Shown: positions 45,356 through 52,674 of the stretch, one piece after another | How the letters are laid out: every line of letters starts with the position of its first letter | How positions within the stretch are numbered: position 1 is the stretch's first letter | Assembly: GCF_000970085.1 (NCBI RefSeq) | Contig: NZ_CP009506.1 | Coordinates: forward strand, 3,224,001 to 3,288,000 | Source: Methanosarcina siciliae T4/M | GTDB lineage: Archaea > Halobacteriota > Methanosarcinia > Methanosarcinales > Methanosarcinaceae | Length of the DNA: 64,000 nucleotides | Direction of reading: 5' to 3' | Made by a program: the position numbers and the translations under genes | The notes under the pieces: generated by a model | What the model was told of the DNA's origin: nothing | Seen by the model: only the letters and a program-made list of their open reading frames with translations | The model's database searches: none

Positions 45356-45543
45356 CTGTCTTTAGAAGGCTAAGAGGGATAAAAGAAACTTTAAAGGATG
45401 AACGTTAACAGCCTTCAAAGGATAGCTTGCAAAAGATAACTTACAAAAGAGGATTTCCAAAAAATCTTAAAAATGGAAATTTACTTTTTCTGTACTATTT
45501 TTCTCCTTTTCAGTTTTTTCATAAAACCAAACCGGATGAGAGT

Positions 45544-45831
45544 ATGGCTGATGTACTCCTGAAATTTACCATGATCTTGAAAAACGGAAAAGTTTTCTAT
45601 AATTTTGAAGGGTTTGAAAATATAAAACCCAGATGGGAACTCCCCTGTGAATACCTGTCTGGCTCTCATTTTGCGGCCTGGAATGGAATTTTGCTTTACT
45701 CTAACGGGGATGCTGTAAAAACTTTACCTCCAGGAAGCTTGATCTCAGAAAGCGAGCATAAAGAGCTGATGAAAATTGTTGAGCTCGGGAAAAAAAGACT
45801 GAGAGAAATACAAGCTAAAATGAAGATTTGA
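45544..45831 (+). CDS. Small protein of unknown function
   Basis: The product is 95 aa from ATG 45544 ('MADVLLKFTMILKNG'), with GATGAGAG upstream; the 39 codons before it are Phe/Lys-rich filler. A beta-rich first half ('GKVFYNFEGFENIKPRWELP') is followed by a Lys/Glu-rich helix. No family recognised. It lies 190 bp after the fwdD-like gene on the same strand, perhaps a separate unit. Confidence 0.55.
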   Translation: MADVLLKFTMILKNGKVFYNFEGFENIKPRWELPCEYLSGSHFAAWNGILLYSNGDAVKTLPPGSLISESEHKELMKIVELGKKRLREIQAKMKI

Positions 45832-46042
45832 CGGAAGCGTACCGAAAAAAACGTACCGAAAAAAAATGTAGCTTCAGAAATGATGAATCTCAAATTCGAA
45901 ACAATATTTTCTATTCTTATATAATATTACCGTAACATATTCATTTACAGATCTTAATTTTAGGTTTTCAATGTTAGTCAGATTTAATTTTAGTTCCCGA
46001 GTGTCATGCTTCTCAGGCTTTTAATGTGAACTTTGGAAATGT

Positions 46043-46927
46043 TTGTATTCAAAAAATGTGGCTGCGAATACTTTAGAAGGGTTACTTATCCCGGATGTAT
46101 ATAAGGGGGTTGGAGATATTATTTATTTTTTGCAGCAGTTGCACCCACTGGAACAGGCACTACTTGCAGGAATTTTCACATGGGGAATGACTGCGCTCGG
46201 AGCAGCATCCGTATTTCTTACCAGCGGGGTTAGCAGGAGAGTGCTTGATTTGATGCTGGGTTTTACAGCTGGGGTAATGATCGCTGCTAGTTACTGGTCC
46301 CTGCTCGCTCCAGCTATTGAAATGTCGGAAGGAAGGGATGTTCCAGCATGGCTTCCTGCCGTAATGGGCTTCCTCCTCGGAGGCCTTTTCCTCAGAGGGA
46401 TAGACAAAATACTTCCTCACCTTCAATTTGGTTCGGCGACTGAAGCTACCGAAGGCTTAAAAACATCCTGGAGGCGAAACACCCTGCTGGTTCTTGCCGT
46501 AACACTGCACAATATCCCGGAAGGACTTGCCGTCGGGGTTGCCTTTGGAGCTGCAGCTTCAGGTTACATGTATAGCCTGCCGGCCGCCATTGCCCTGACT
46601 ACAGGGATCGGGATCCAGAATTTTCCGGAAGGGCTTGTGGTTTCCGTTCCTCTTCGGCGTGAAGGTATGTCCTGTTTTAAAAGCTTCAATTACGGCCAGG
46701 CTTCCGCAATAGTCGAACCTATTGCAAGTGTGGTCGGGGTAGCAGCAGTTATTCTGGTACGGCCTATCCTGCCATATGCTCTTGCCTTTGCCGCAGGTGC
46801 CATGATCTTTGTTGTGGTCGAAGAAATAATCCCCGAGTCCCAGCACGGAGGGAATGCTCCCCTTGCAACAATAGGTACAATGATAGGCTTCTCGGTAATG
46901 ATGGTTCTTGATGTGGCTTTTGGCTGA
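46043..46927 (+). CDS. ZIP-family divalent metal transporter
   Basis: The product is 294 aa with a TTG start; GTG 46058 is an alternative. Eight hydrophobic segments fit the ZIP topology. Metal-site helices are clear: 'TLHNIPEGLAVGVAFG' near residue 155 and 'IGIQNFPEGLVVSVPL' near 190, and a final 'FVVVEEIIPESQHGG'. ZIP carriers of this bacterial/archaeal group move zinc or iron inward. A charged loop lies between the third and fourth segments. Single gene, ended by the hairpin at 46946. Confidence 0.9.
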   Translation: MYSKNVAANTLEGLLIPDVYKGVGDIIYFLQQLHPLEQALLAGIFTWGMTALGAASVFLTSGVSRRVLDLMLGFTAGVMIAASYWSLLAPAIEMSEGRDVPAWLPAVMGFLLGGLFLRGIDKILPHLQFGSATEATEGLKTSWRRNTLLVLAVTLHNIPEGLAVGVAFGAAASGYMYSLPAAIALTTGIGIQNFPEGLVVSVPLRREGMSCFKSFNYGQASAIVEPIASVVGVAAVILVRPILPYALAFAAGAMIFVVVEEIIPESQHGGNAPLATIGTMIGFSVMMVLDVAFG

Positions 46928-46945
46928 CAATTTATCTCAAACAAT

Positions 46946-46990
46946 CTCCGTGTGATTAACTTCTCACGGAGGTTTCGGATTTTTCTCAGA
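46946..46990 (+). terminator. Hairpin and T-rich tail after ZIP gene
   Basis: CTCCGTG (46946-46952) pairs with CACGGAG (46965-46971) around a 12-nt loop, and a T-rich tail follows from about 46973. Confidence 0.6.
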
Positions 46991-47218
46991 TCTGTGACAT
47001 ATTTTTCTGGCCCAAGTCTCCCTGAGAATCAAAGAGAAAAGACAGAATAAGGTTACTTGCTTTCATGTTGCTTGCTTTCTTTTTTAGATTTAAGATTATA
47101 GAGGTAAGATTGTTTCAAAATGGATATATAAGGCCAAATAGAATATATTAATAATTTAATAAAAACATAACAATAGAACAATAGATCAAAATCGATAACT
47201 ACAACAGGGGTGATTACT

Positions 47219-47770
47219 GTGGCAAAAGTGGCAAGAGAAGTTGTAGAGAAGGCAGGAGTTGATATTGAAAAGCTGTTAGAACTTTTGATCAAAAATGCTT
47301 CTGCCGAGCTCACAACTTACTACTACTATACCATACTGAGGTTTAATTTAATTGGCCTGGAAGGGGAAGGGATAAAAGAGATTGCAGAAACGGCCCGGGT
47401 CGAAGACAGGAACCACTTTGAAGCTCTTGTACCCAGGATTTACGAACTGGGCGGGAAACTTCCCAGAAACATGAATGACTTCCACGATATTTCTGCCTGC
47501 TCTCCGGCATATCTCCCGGAAGACCCGACAGACATCCGGGCAATGCTGCAAGTGCTTGTTGAAGCAGAAAGATGTGCAGTGCGCGGATACACCGAAATCT
47601 GCAACTTAACTGCCGGTAAAGACCACCGCACCTATGACCTGTCCCAAGCGATCCTTAACGAAGAAATCGAACATGAGTCATGGTTCTCCGAATTCCTCGG
47701 AGAAGAGCCTTCCGGACATTTCCTGCGCAGAGGAGAAACTTCTCCTTTTGTCTCAAAGTTTTTGAGATAA
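47219..47770 (+). CDS. Ferritin-like Dps-type protein
   Basis: The product is 183 aa from GTG 47219, which AGGGGTGATT precedes at the right distance. The four-helix ferritin-like fold shows the metal ligands 'NASAELTTYYYYTILRF', 'ETARVEDRNHFEALVPR' and 'LNEEIEHESWFSEFLG', with E, ExxH-type and E-xx-EHE residues for a di-iron site. A Cys-containing loop 'ISACSPAYLPE' and 'AERCAVRGY' resemble the archaeal Dps-like group that uses peroxide to oxidise iron. Position between a metal transporter and protoglobin fits metal and oxygen defence. Confidence 0.85.
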   Translation: MAKVAREVVEKAGVDIEKLLELLIKNASAELTTYYYYTILRFNLIGLEGEGIKEIAETARVEDRNHFEALVPRIYELGGKLPRNMNDFHDISACSPAYLPEDPTDIRAMLQVLVEAERCAVRGYTEICNLTAGKDHRTYDLSQAILNEEIEHESWFSEFLGEEPSGHFLRRGETSPFVSKFLR

Positions 47771-47845
47771 TGCCAGGATTTAAGATAGTTGTAAGGCAGG
47801 AAATGCAGACAAAGAGAGGAGGATAAAGAAAGAAAAAACAAAAGA

Positions 47846-47880
47846 GCCTTAATTTAATTAAGGCACATCTCTATTTTTTG
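47846..47880. terminator. Bidirectional hairpin between Dps-like and protoglobin genes
   Basis: GCCTTAAT (47846-47853) pairs with ATTAAGGC (47857-47864) around a 3-nt loop. A T-run follows on the plus strand at 47872-47878 and an A/T-rich flank lies on the other side, so it can serve both convergent genes. Confidence 0.7.
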
Positions 47881-47934
47881 AAAAAGTTTCCCAGGCAGTA
47901 TCGTGATAATAAAAATTTCGAGCTTTTAAATCCC

Positions 47935-48522
47935 TCAGAAATCACCATATTTCACATAGGGATAACTCCATAAAGCTACCTGGAGTGTAGTTGCTTTAAA
48001 CCAGGCCTGATGCATTTTTTCTACTTCCTCGGGAGTATGCCCCTTCCTGGTAAGGAAAGGTTTTATCGTTGCTGTTATCGGGTAGATAAAAGCTACAAGG
48101 TAGCGGTAGCCGATGTTTGGAACAGACTCTACATTATCGGTCTGGTTCTTCTTGGTTCGATGATGCCGCAGCCCGATCTCATATTGATAGTCCAGCCATG
48201 CCTGGTCATAGCTACGGTTGCAGGCATCAAGAATCCACTTGGAGAAACGTTTTCGAACAGCAGCAAGATATTTTTCATCAGGTGTGCCGTCCGGACTGGT
48301 AAAATAATACAGTAAATGAGGATGTGAGCCCACAAATCCATACCAGGTATCAAGGATCTCCTCGACCTGGTCTTCCAGCACTTCTCCGGCTTTCCGGAGG
48401 TACTCTTCATCCTCTGCTGTAAACATTACGGCTTCTTTTAAAAGTTTCAGGTCTTCCAGGTTGAAAGGAGCCCTGTTTTCGGTTTCTCCATAGGTGTAAC
48501 CCGGAATTTTTTCCATAGACAT
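47935..48522 (-). CDS. pgb: Protoglobin
   Basis: The product is 195 aa from ATG 48522 ('MSMEKIPGYTYG'), the length of the characterised Methanosarcina protoglobin; 22 codons upstream are not part of it. AGGGGG precedes the start. The proximal heme ligand is the His in 'DYQYEIGLRHHRTKK'; the N-terminal extension that buries the heme is present, as is the Trp/Tyr-rich end. The protein binds O2, CO and NO; its role in methanogens is debated. Compared with the M. acetivorans sequence as I recall it, a few residues differ (for example 'EEYLRKAG'). Confidence 0.95.
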   Translation of the reverse strand: MSMEKIPGYTYGETENRAPFNLEDLKLLKEAVMFTAEDEEYLRKAGEVLEDQVEEILDTWYGFVGSHPHLLYYFTSPDGTPDEKYLAAVRKRFSKWILDACNRSYDQAWLDYQYEIGLRHHRTKKNQTDNVESVPNIGYRYLVAFIYPITATIKPFLTRKGHTPEEVEKMHQAWFKATTLQVALWSYPYVKYGDF

Positions 48523-48620
48523 GGGTCTTAACCCCCTAGGTTTATTATTCCCTTTAAAAATATGAGTGAAAATACTCTGTTTTTTCATTCATTATTATAT
48601 TAATCCTGGATATTAATCTT

Positions 48621-49280
48621 TCAATCAACGAATCCACAAAATGTTTTTCTAGCTGAGATCACAGCAAAACTCCCTGTTCCTGATCCTTTTTGTGGGAGTT
48701 CTATCCGCTCTATTTTCTCGGGCTGCTTGAAAAGGGTCTGGCAGGTCTTAATTTCTTCAAATCCAAGTTGTATAAGCCAGCCTGACACTTCTGCAGTCGA
48801 GAGAAATTTTGCCTCCGAAGAAAAACTGCCCTCTTTTTTTCTCGATTCATAAAAATCTCCATAAAGGCTGTTTCTGTCAAGTATCCCTATGACGATTTGC
48901 CCACCAGGTTTAAGGACTCTCGCAGCTTCATGGAGTGCATGTACCGGGTCTTTGAAAAGAGAAAGGGCAGCTACTATCAAAATAAGATCAAAACTATGTC
49001 TTTTGAAAGGCAGGGACTCGGCAACTCCAAGAACGGCTCGCATACCTCTTTTTTCTGCTATCTTTGCCATTGGCCTTGCAGGTTCAAGCCCGTACACAAT
49101 CCCGAAAGGAGCTGAAAACCTGCCTGTCCCGGCTCCGATTTCAAGGGTTCTGAGATTTCCCGGATTTTCCGGGAAGAATGTTTTCAGGGCAAGAAGCTCG
49201 GATTCGTATGCAGGCTTATATTTCTCATACCAGGAATCGTATTCTTCTGCATATCTTTCAAAGGCTTCCCAGGGTTTTAT
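48621..49280 (-). CDS. SAM-dependent class I methyltransferase, ATA start
   Basis: The product is 219 aa if begun at ATA 49280. The frame reads 'IKPWEAFERYAEEYDSWYEK', then motif I 'TLEIGAGTGRFSAPFG', 'VYGLEPARPM', 'LGVAESLPF', 'FDLILIVAALSLFKDPVHAL' and 'RVLKPGGQIVIGILDRNSLY': a complete UbiE-like fold. No ATG, GTG or TTG exists between the upstream stop (about 49312) and motif I. GGAGGG lies exactly 6 nt before ATA. Starting at GTG 49097 would delete motif I. The substrate is unknown. The gene follows a 13-bp tandem array and a pseudogene. Confidence 0.78.
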   Translation of the reverse strand: MKPWEAFERYAEEYDSWYEKYKPAYESELLALKTFFPENPGNLRTLEIGAGTGRFSAPFGIVYGLEPARPMAKIAEKRGMRAVLGVAESLPFKRHSFDLILIVAALSLFKDPVHALHEAARVLKPGGQIVIGILDRNSLYGDFYESRKKEGSFSSEAKFLSTAEVSGWLIQLGFEEIKTCQTLFKQPEKIERIELPQKGSGTGSFAVISARKTFCGFVD

Positions 49281-49380
49281 TAAGGTCCCTCCGGATGAAA
49301 ATTCACCTTATGATGCTTCCTTAGTGTGCGGTTTCTTCCTGATGAAGCTTCTGTTTTCCCTTTTCTATTTCCCTTTCCTA

Positions 49381-49444
49381 TTTCACTTTTCTGTTTCACT
49401 TTTCTGTTTCACTTTTCTGTTTCACTTTTCTGTTTCACTTGCTG
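49381..49444. repeat. 13-bp tandem repeat, 5 copies
   Basis: The unit 'tttcacttttctg' occurs four times exactly from 49381 to 49432, then once as 'tttcacttgctg'. It lies between the methyltransferase start and the PGF-CTERM pseudogene end. Confidence 0.92.
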
Positions 49445-49457
49445 CTCATTATCCGGA

Positions 49458-49940
49458 TTATATATAAAGGAATACTGTAAGAAACCCCAAGACTCCGCAA
49501 ATAATTTCAAATCCAGGTATGCTGCTGATACCTTCCTGCTCTGTATTCTGCCCGGCCTGTGATCCCGGAATGTCCATATTTTTCTCCCGGATTCTGATCC
49601 AGGATGTATCTCAACTACGGTATTTTCCTCAACATTTATTATAATGAGTTTTGAATTTGTTCCGTTCCCACTGGTTGCGGTCAAATTGACGATATAGGTC
49701 CCGGAAGCTGTAAGAAAACAGGGCATAACCCCCAGGGATACTGATGATCAGGTTTGCGGTGGGAATAAGCGGATTCAGGGGATTGTAAACCACAAGTGGC
49801 AAATAATCGATATAATGGCTGTTTTCGAGCTTGTACCTCAGTATCTTGACTTCGAGAATTTTTGCAACCGTGCCGTTTGCATTGCTTGCAGTCAGATTAA
49901 CAGTATAGATTCCCGAAACTTCGTACACATAAAATAAAGA
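49458..49940 (-). pseudogene. Broken PKD/PGF-CTERM surface protein gene
   Basis: Minus-strand pieces in different frames make up the 3' part of a NosD/PKD-type gene: 'YEVSGIYTVNLTASNANGTV', 'HYIDYLPLVVYNPLNP', 'PTANLIISIPGGYA', then a shifted frame 'SGTYIVNLTATSGNGTNSKL', then another shift to 'SSIPGFEIICGVLGFLTVFL' with TAA at 49458-49460. The second PKD domain is fused to the tail of another copy, so a deletion as well as frameshifts took place. The intact relative is at 52675-55494. Confidence 0.82.
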
Positions 49941-50035
49941 AATAATAAAGAAATAAACAGGATGAAGGGGTCATTCCTCCACCCGGTTTCTTCGTGCTGG
50001 TTCAGTTATTCGGTTATGACCTTTATGAAACCAAG

Positions 50036-50125
50036 CTTTATGTCAGCTCCTTTTATGTCAGCTTCTTTTATGTCAGCTCCTTTTATGTCAGCTCCTTTTA
50101 TGTCAGCTCCTTTTATGTCAGCTTC
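50036..50125. repeat. 15-bp tandem repeat, 6 copies, pentapeptide-like on minus strand
   Basis: The unit 'ttttatgtcagct(c/t)c' fills 50036-50125. One minus-strand frame encodes repeated G/E-A-D-I-K, like pentapeptide repeats, but begins right after a TAA and has no usual start codon. It may be the tail of a degraded gene or a by-product of slippage. Confidence 0.88.
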
Positions 50126-50197
50126 TTTTTATTGAATAGGAAGTAATATTATTGTTAGTTTGCAGCTGTCTCTGATTAGTCCATAAATCTTTCTGAT

Positions 50198-52351
50198 TCA
50201 TCTGTATTCAGATTGATCATCGAACCCAGATTGATCATCGAACCCAGATTGATCATCGAACCCAGATTGATCATCGAACCCAGATTGATCATCGAACCCA
50301 GATTGATCATCGGACCCAGATTGATCATCGTATTCAGATTGATCATCGTATTCAGAGCGGTCATCAGTGGAGGTCTCAGATTCATCCGTGGGTGCTCCTA
50401 TCTGGTCATCAGTGGAGGTCTCAGATTCCTCTGCAGGTGTTTCCGTCTGTTCCTCTGTTACATCTACTTGAGGTGTGGATTGTTCGGTTTTAGAAACAGC
50501 TACAAGCGGGAGATAATCCGTATAGCCACTGGTTCCTATATTGTACACTCCGTCTGCAATGCCGTCTCCATCCGCATCCGTTGCAGTCTGAGAAAAGCCG
50601 GTACCATCAGGTTTTGCCCAGAGGTTTCCTCCTATATAAGGTCCGCCCGCAATATTCGTGCCTGAGGTTTTTGTTGTGTTCCAGACATTTCCAAAGCTTG
50701 CAGGTTTAATATTTGCGTTAACGTTGTTGTTCAGGTAATTATTGAATACGGTATTGTTGTTGCTTGTGGAAGTCATATAAAGGCCTGAAACGCCGTTTGA
50801 AGCAATATTATTACCTGAAATCGTATTATCACTGGAAGTGCTCAGGTGGATGCCCCGATTGCTGTTGGAAGCGTCGTTTTCTGAGATGTTGTTTTCTGAG
50901 GAGTAAGTCAGCAGGATTGCGTATTCGCTGTTGTCCAGAATAGTATTGTTCAAAAGCGTGTTCCCGTTTGATTTCGTAAGGAAAACTCCCCTATTATTGC
51001 CAGCCGCTTCGTTGCTATTTAAGTTATTGTTACTCGAATCTTTGAGGTAGATCCCGTAAACGCGGTTATAGCTTGCTATGTTGCCGGTCAGGTCATTATA
51101 ATTGCTTGAGTTTTCCAGGACAATACCATGATCCTCACCTTCGCTCAGATCGTTGTTCGAGAGGACGTTCCATCCCGAGCGCAGCAGGTAAGCTCCGTAC
51201 CTGTTTTTTACAACATTGTTGTTTAAAAGCGCATTGTAATTGGAGTCCTGCAAGTTAAGCCCTCTTCCTCCGTTCTGTACAGTGTTATTAAAAACGGTAC
51301 CGTTGCTGGAAAAAGCCAGGTTAATTCCAATAGTGTTGTTCGATAGTATGTTCTCACTTATATTACATTGAGTAGAATTCAATAATGAAATTCCGGAGAA
51401 GGAATTATCCGAAACCGAATTCTTCAAGACATTGTTGTTTCCTGCGGATGTGATCTGAATACCTCTTTCATTATTTGAAGCCAGATTCCCCGAGAGCATA
51501 CTATCCCCCGTCCTTAACAGGAAAATACCTCTACTGCTGTTCAATACTTTGTTATTTACCAGGTTGTTCCCACTGGAATCCTTCAGATAGATACCATAGA
51601 CTGTATTGGAATCTGCCGTATTTCCGGTCAGGTTGCTGTTACCCGAACTCGCAAGGTAAATACCATAATCTCCATTTGAACTTACAATGTTGTTTTCAAG
51701 GCTGGTGTTACTGGAGCTTTCCAGGACAATGCCATGGTCGGCGCTCATACTTACTGTGTTATCCGAGAGTATGTTCCCTTCGGAGAAGAGAGAATATATT
51801 CCGAACCTCTGATTCGAAACTGTGTTTCCTGAAGCCTTATTATAATTCGATCTCTCAATATTAATTGCCCTCTTACCATTTACTGCCGTATTATTGAGGA
51901 TAAGGTTGTAATTTGACTGTTTAAGGTATATTCCCAGGGTGCCATTTGCTAACCTGTTATTTTCGATGATACAGTTACTGGACCTTACAAGGTAAACTCC
52001 TGCACGATCTGTCCCGGGACCATTAATACTGAATCCCGTAATTTTTACGTTATTTGCTTCGACATAAAATACATCCTCATATTGACTGTTCGCTATAATT
52101 GTAGTATCTTCAGGGTCCCCGGAAGCTGACCTTATTATCAGGTTCCCTGTTGTTATCCTGAGATTTTCAGTATAGCTTCCGGGACTCACGACGACCTCAT
52201 CTCCCGGAACAGTGTTGTTAACTGCATCCTGTATTGATTCTCCTGGCTGGACAATAATCTCAGTTGCAGCTCCGATCCCCGAACTTAACGTAAAGATGAC
52301 TAAGGCTAAAAATAGAGTGATAAACCTTTGGATATAAATCCCCCACGCCAA
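50198..52351 (-). CDS. NosD-type parallel beta-helix surface protein with Asp-rich repeat tail
   Basis: The product is up to 717 aa (TTG 52351). A signal sequence (to about residue 30) leads to 'PGESIQDAVNNTVPGDEVVV', the usual opening of NosD/right-handed beta-helix proteins, then about 20 beta-helix turns with the pattern 'N-x-I-x2-N-x6-GI-x-L-x2-S' to about residue 560. 'TDYLPLVAV' ends the helix. A Thr/Glu/Pro linker follows, then eight 'DDQSGF/DDQSEY' units encoded by an 18-bp array, and a stop with no PGF-CTERM tail. TGGGGG lies inside the frame 6 nt before an ATC at 52333, which could be the real start. The function is probably binding of cell-surface polysaccharide or a structural role. 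Confidence 0.85.
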   Translation of the reverse strand: MAWGIYIQRFITLFLALVIFTLSSGIGAATEIIVQPGESIQDAVNNTVPGDEVVVSPGSYTENLRITTGNLIIRSASGDPEDTTIIANSQYEDVFYVEANNVKITGFSINGPGTDRAGVYLVRSSNCIIENNRLANGTLGIYLKQSNYNLILNNTAVNGKRAINIERSNYNKASGNTVSNQRFGIYSLFSEGNILSDNTVSMSADHGIVLESSSNTSLENNIVSSNGDYGIYLASSGNSNLTGNTADSNTVYGIYLKDSSGNNLVNNKVLNSSRGIFLLRTGDSMLSGNLASNNERGIQITSAGNNNVLKNSVSDNSFSGISLLNSTQCNISENILSNNTIGINLAFSSNGTVFNNTVQNGGRGLNLQDSNYNALLNNNVVKNRYGAYLLRSGWNVLSNNDLSEGEDHGIVLENSSNYNDLTGNIASYNRVYGIYLKDSSNNNLNSNEAAGNNRGVFLTKSNGNTLLNNTILDNSEYAILLTYSSENNISENDASNSNRGIHLSTSSDNTISGNNIASNGVSGLYMTSTSNNNTVFNNYLNNNVNANIKPASFGNVWNTTKTSGTNIAGGPYIGGNLWAKPDGTGFSQTATDADGDGIADGVYNIGTSGYTDYLPLVAVSKTEQSTPQVDVTEEQTETPAEESETSTDDQIGAPTDESETSTDDRSEYDDQSEYDDQSGSDDQSGFDDQSGFDDQSGFDDQSGFDDQSGFDDQSEYR
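50209..50352. repeat. 18-bp tandem array inside NosD-type gene, 8 copies
   Basis: The unit 'cagattgatcatcgaacc' occurs eight times; the last three copies vary in the final bases ('cggacc', then 'cgtatt' twice). On the coding strand it encodes G/E-F/Y-D-D-Q-S. The near-identity of five units points to recent expansion. Confidence 0.95.
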
Positions 52352-52674
52352 TATTTCTTTATTTTCAATTTACATTTCCCAATATAAAATAAACATGAAA
52401 TAATATAAATCTATTAGAAAATAATGTCAGAATAATATATGTAAAAGTACGCGGGGAAGAGTATCAATACAAATCCGTTGAGCCAAACTCAAGAAAATAA
52501 GTTAAAAATTAAGAAGAAAGCTGTTCAGGAAAAAGAATAAGGCAGAAAAAATAAAAGGAAAAAAGAAAACAAAAGGAAAAGAGAAAAACAAAAAGAAAAG
52601 CAGGATGAAGGTATTAAACCTCCCTCATCCCATTTCTGAACTTAAACTCACTATTCTTGTCTTTAATCTACTGC
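52352..52674. other. Spacer between the two NosD-type genes
   Basis: AT-rich next to the upstream region of the shorter gene (52380-52450), which may carry its promoter, then an almost pure A/G tract at 52505-52610 on the plus strand (pyrimidine-rich at the RNA 3' end of the longer gene). No gene. Confidence 0.5.

Noticed and set aside
50213..50665. 150-codon plus-strand frame with repeated IIEPRL units
   Set aside because: It is the antisense reading of the 18-bp array inside the NosD-type gene.
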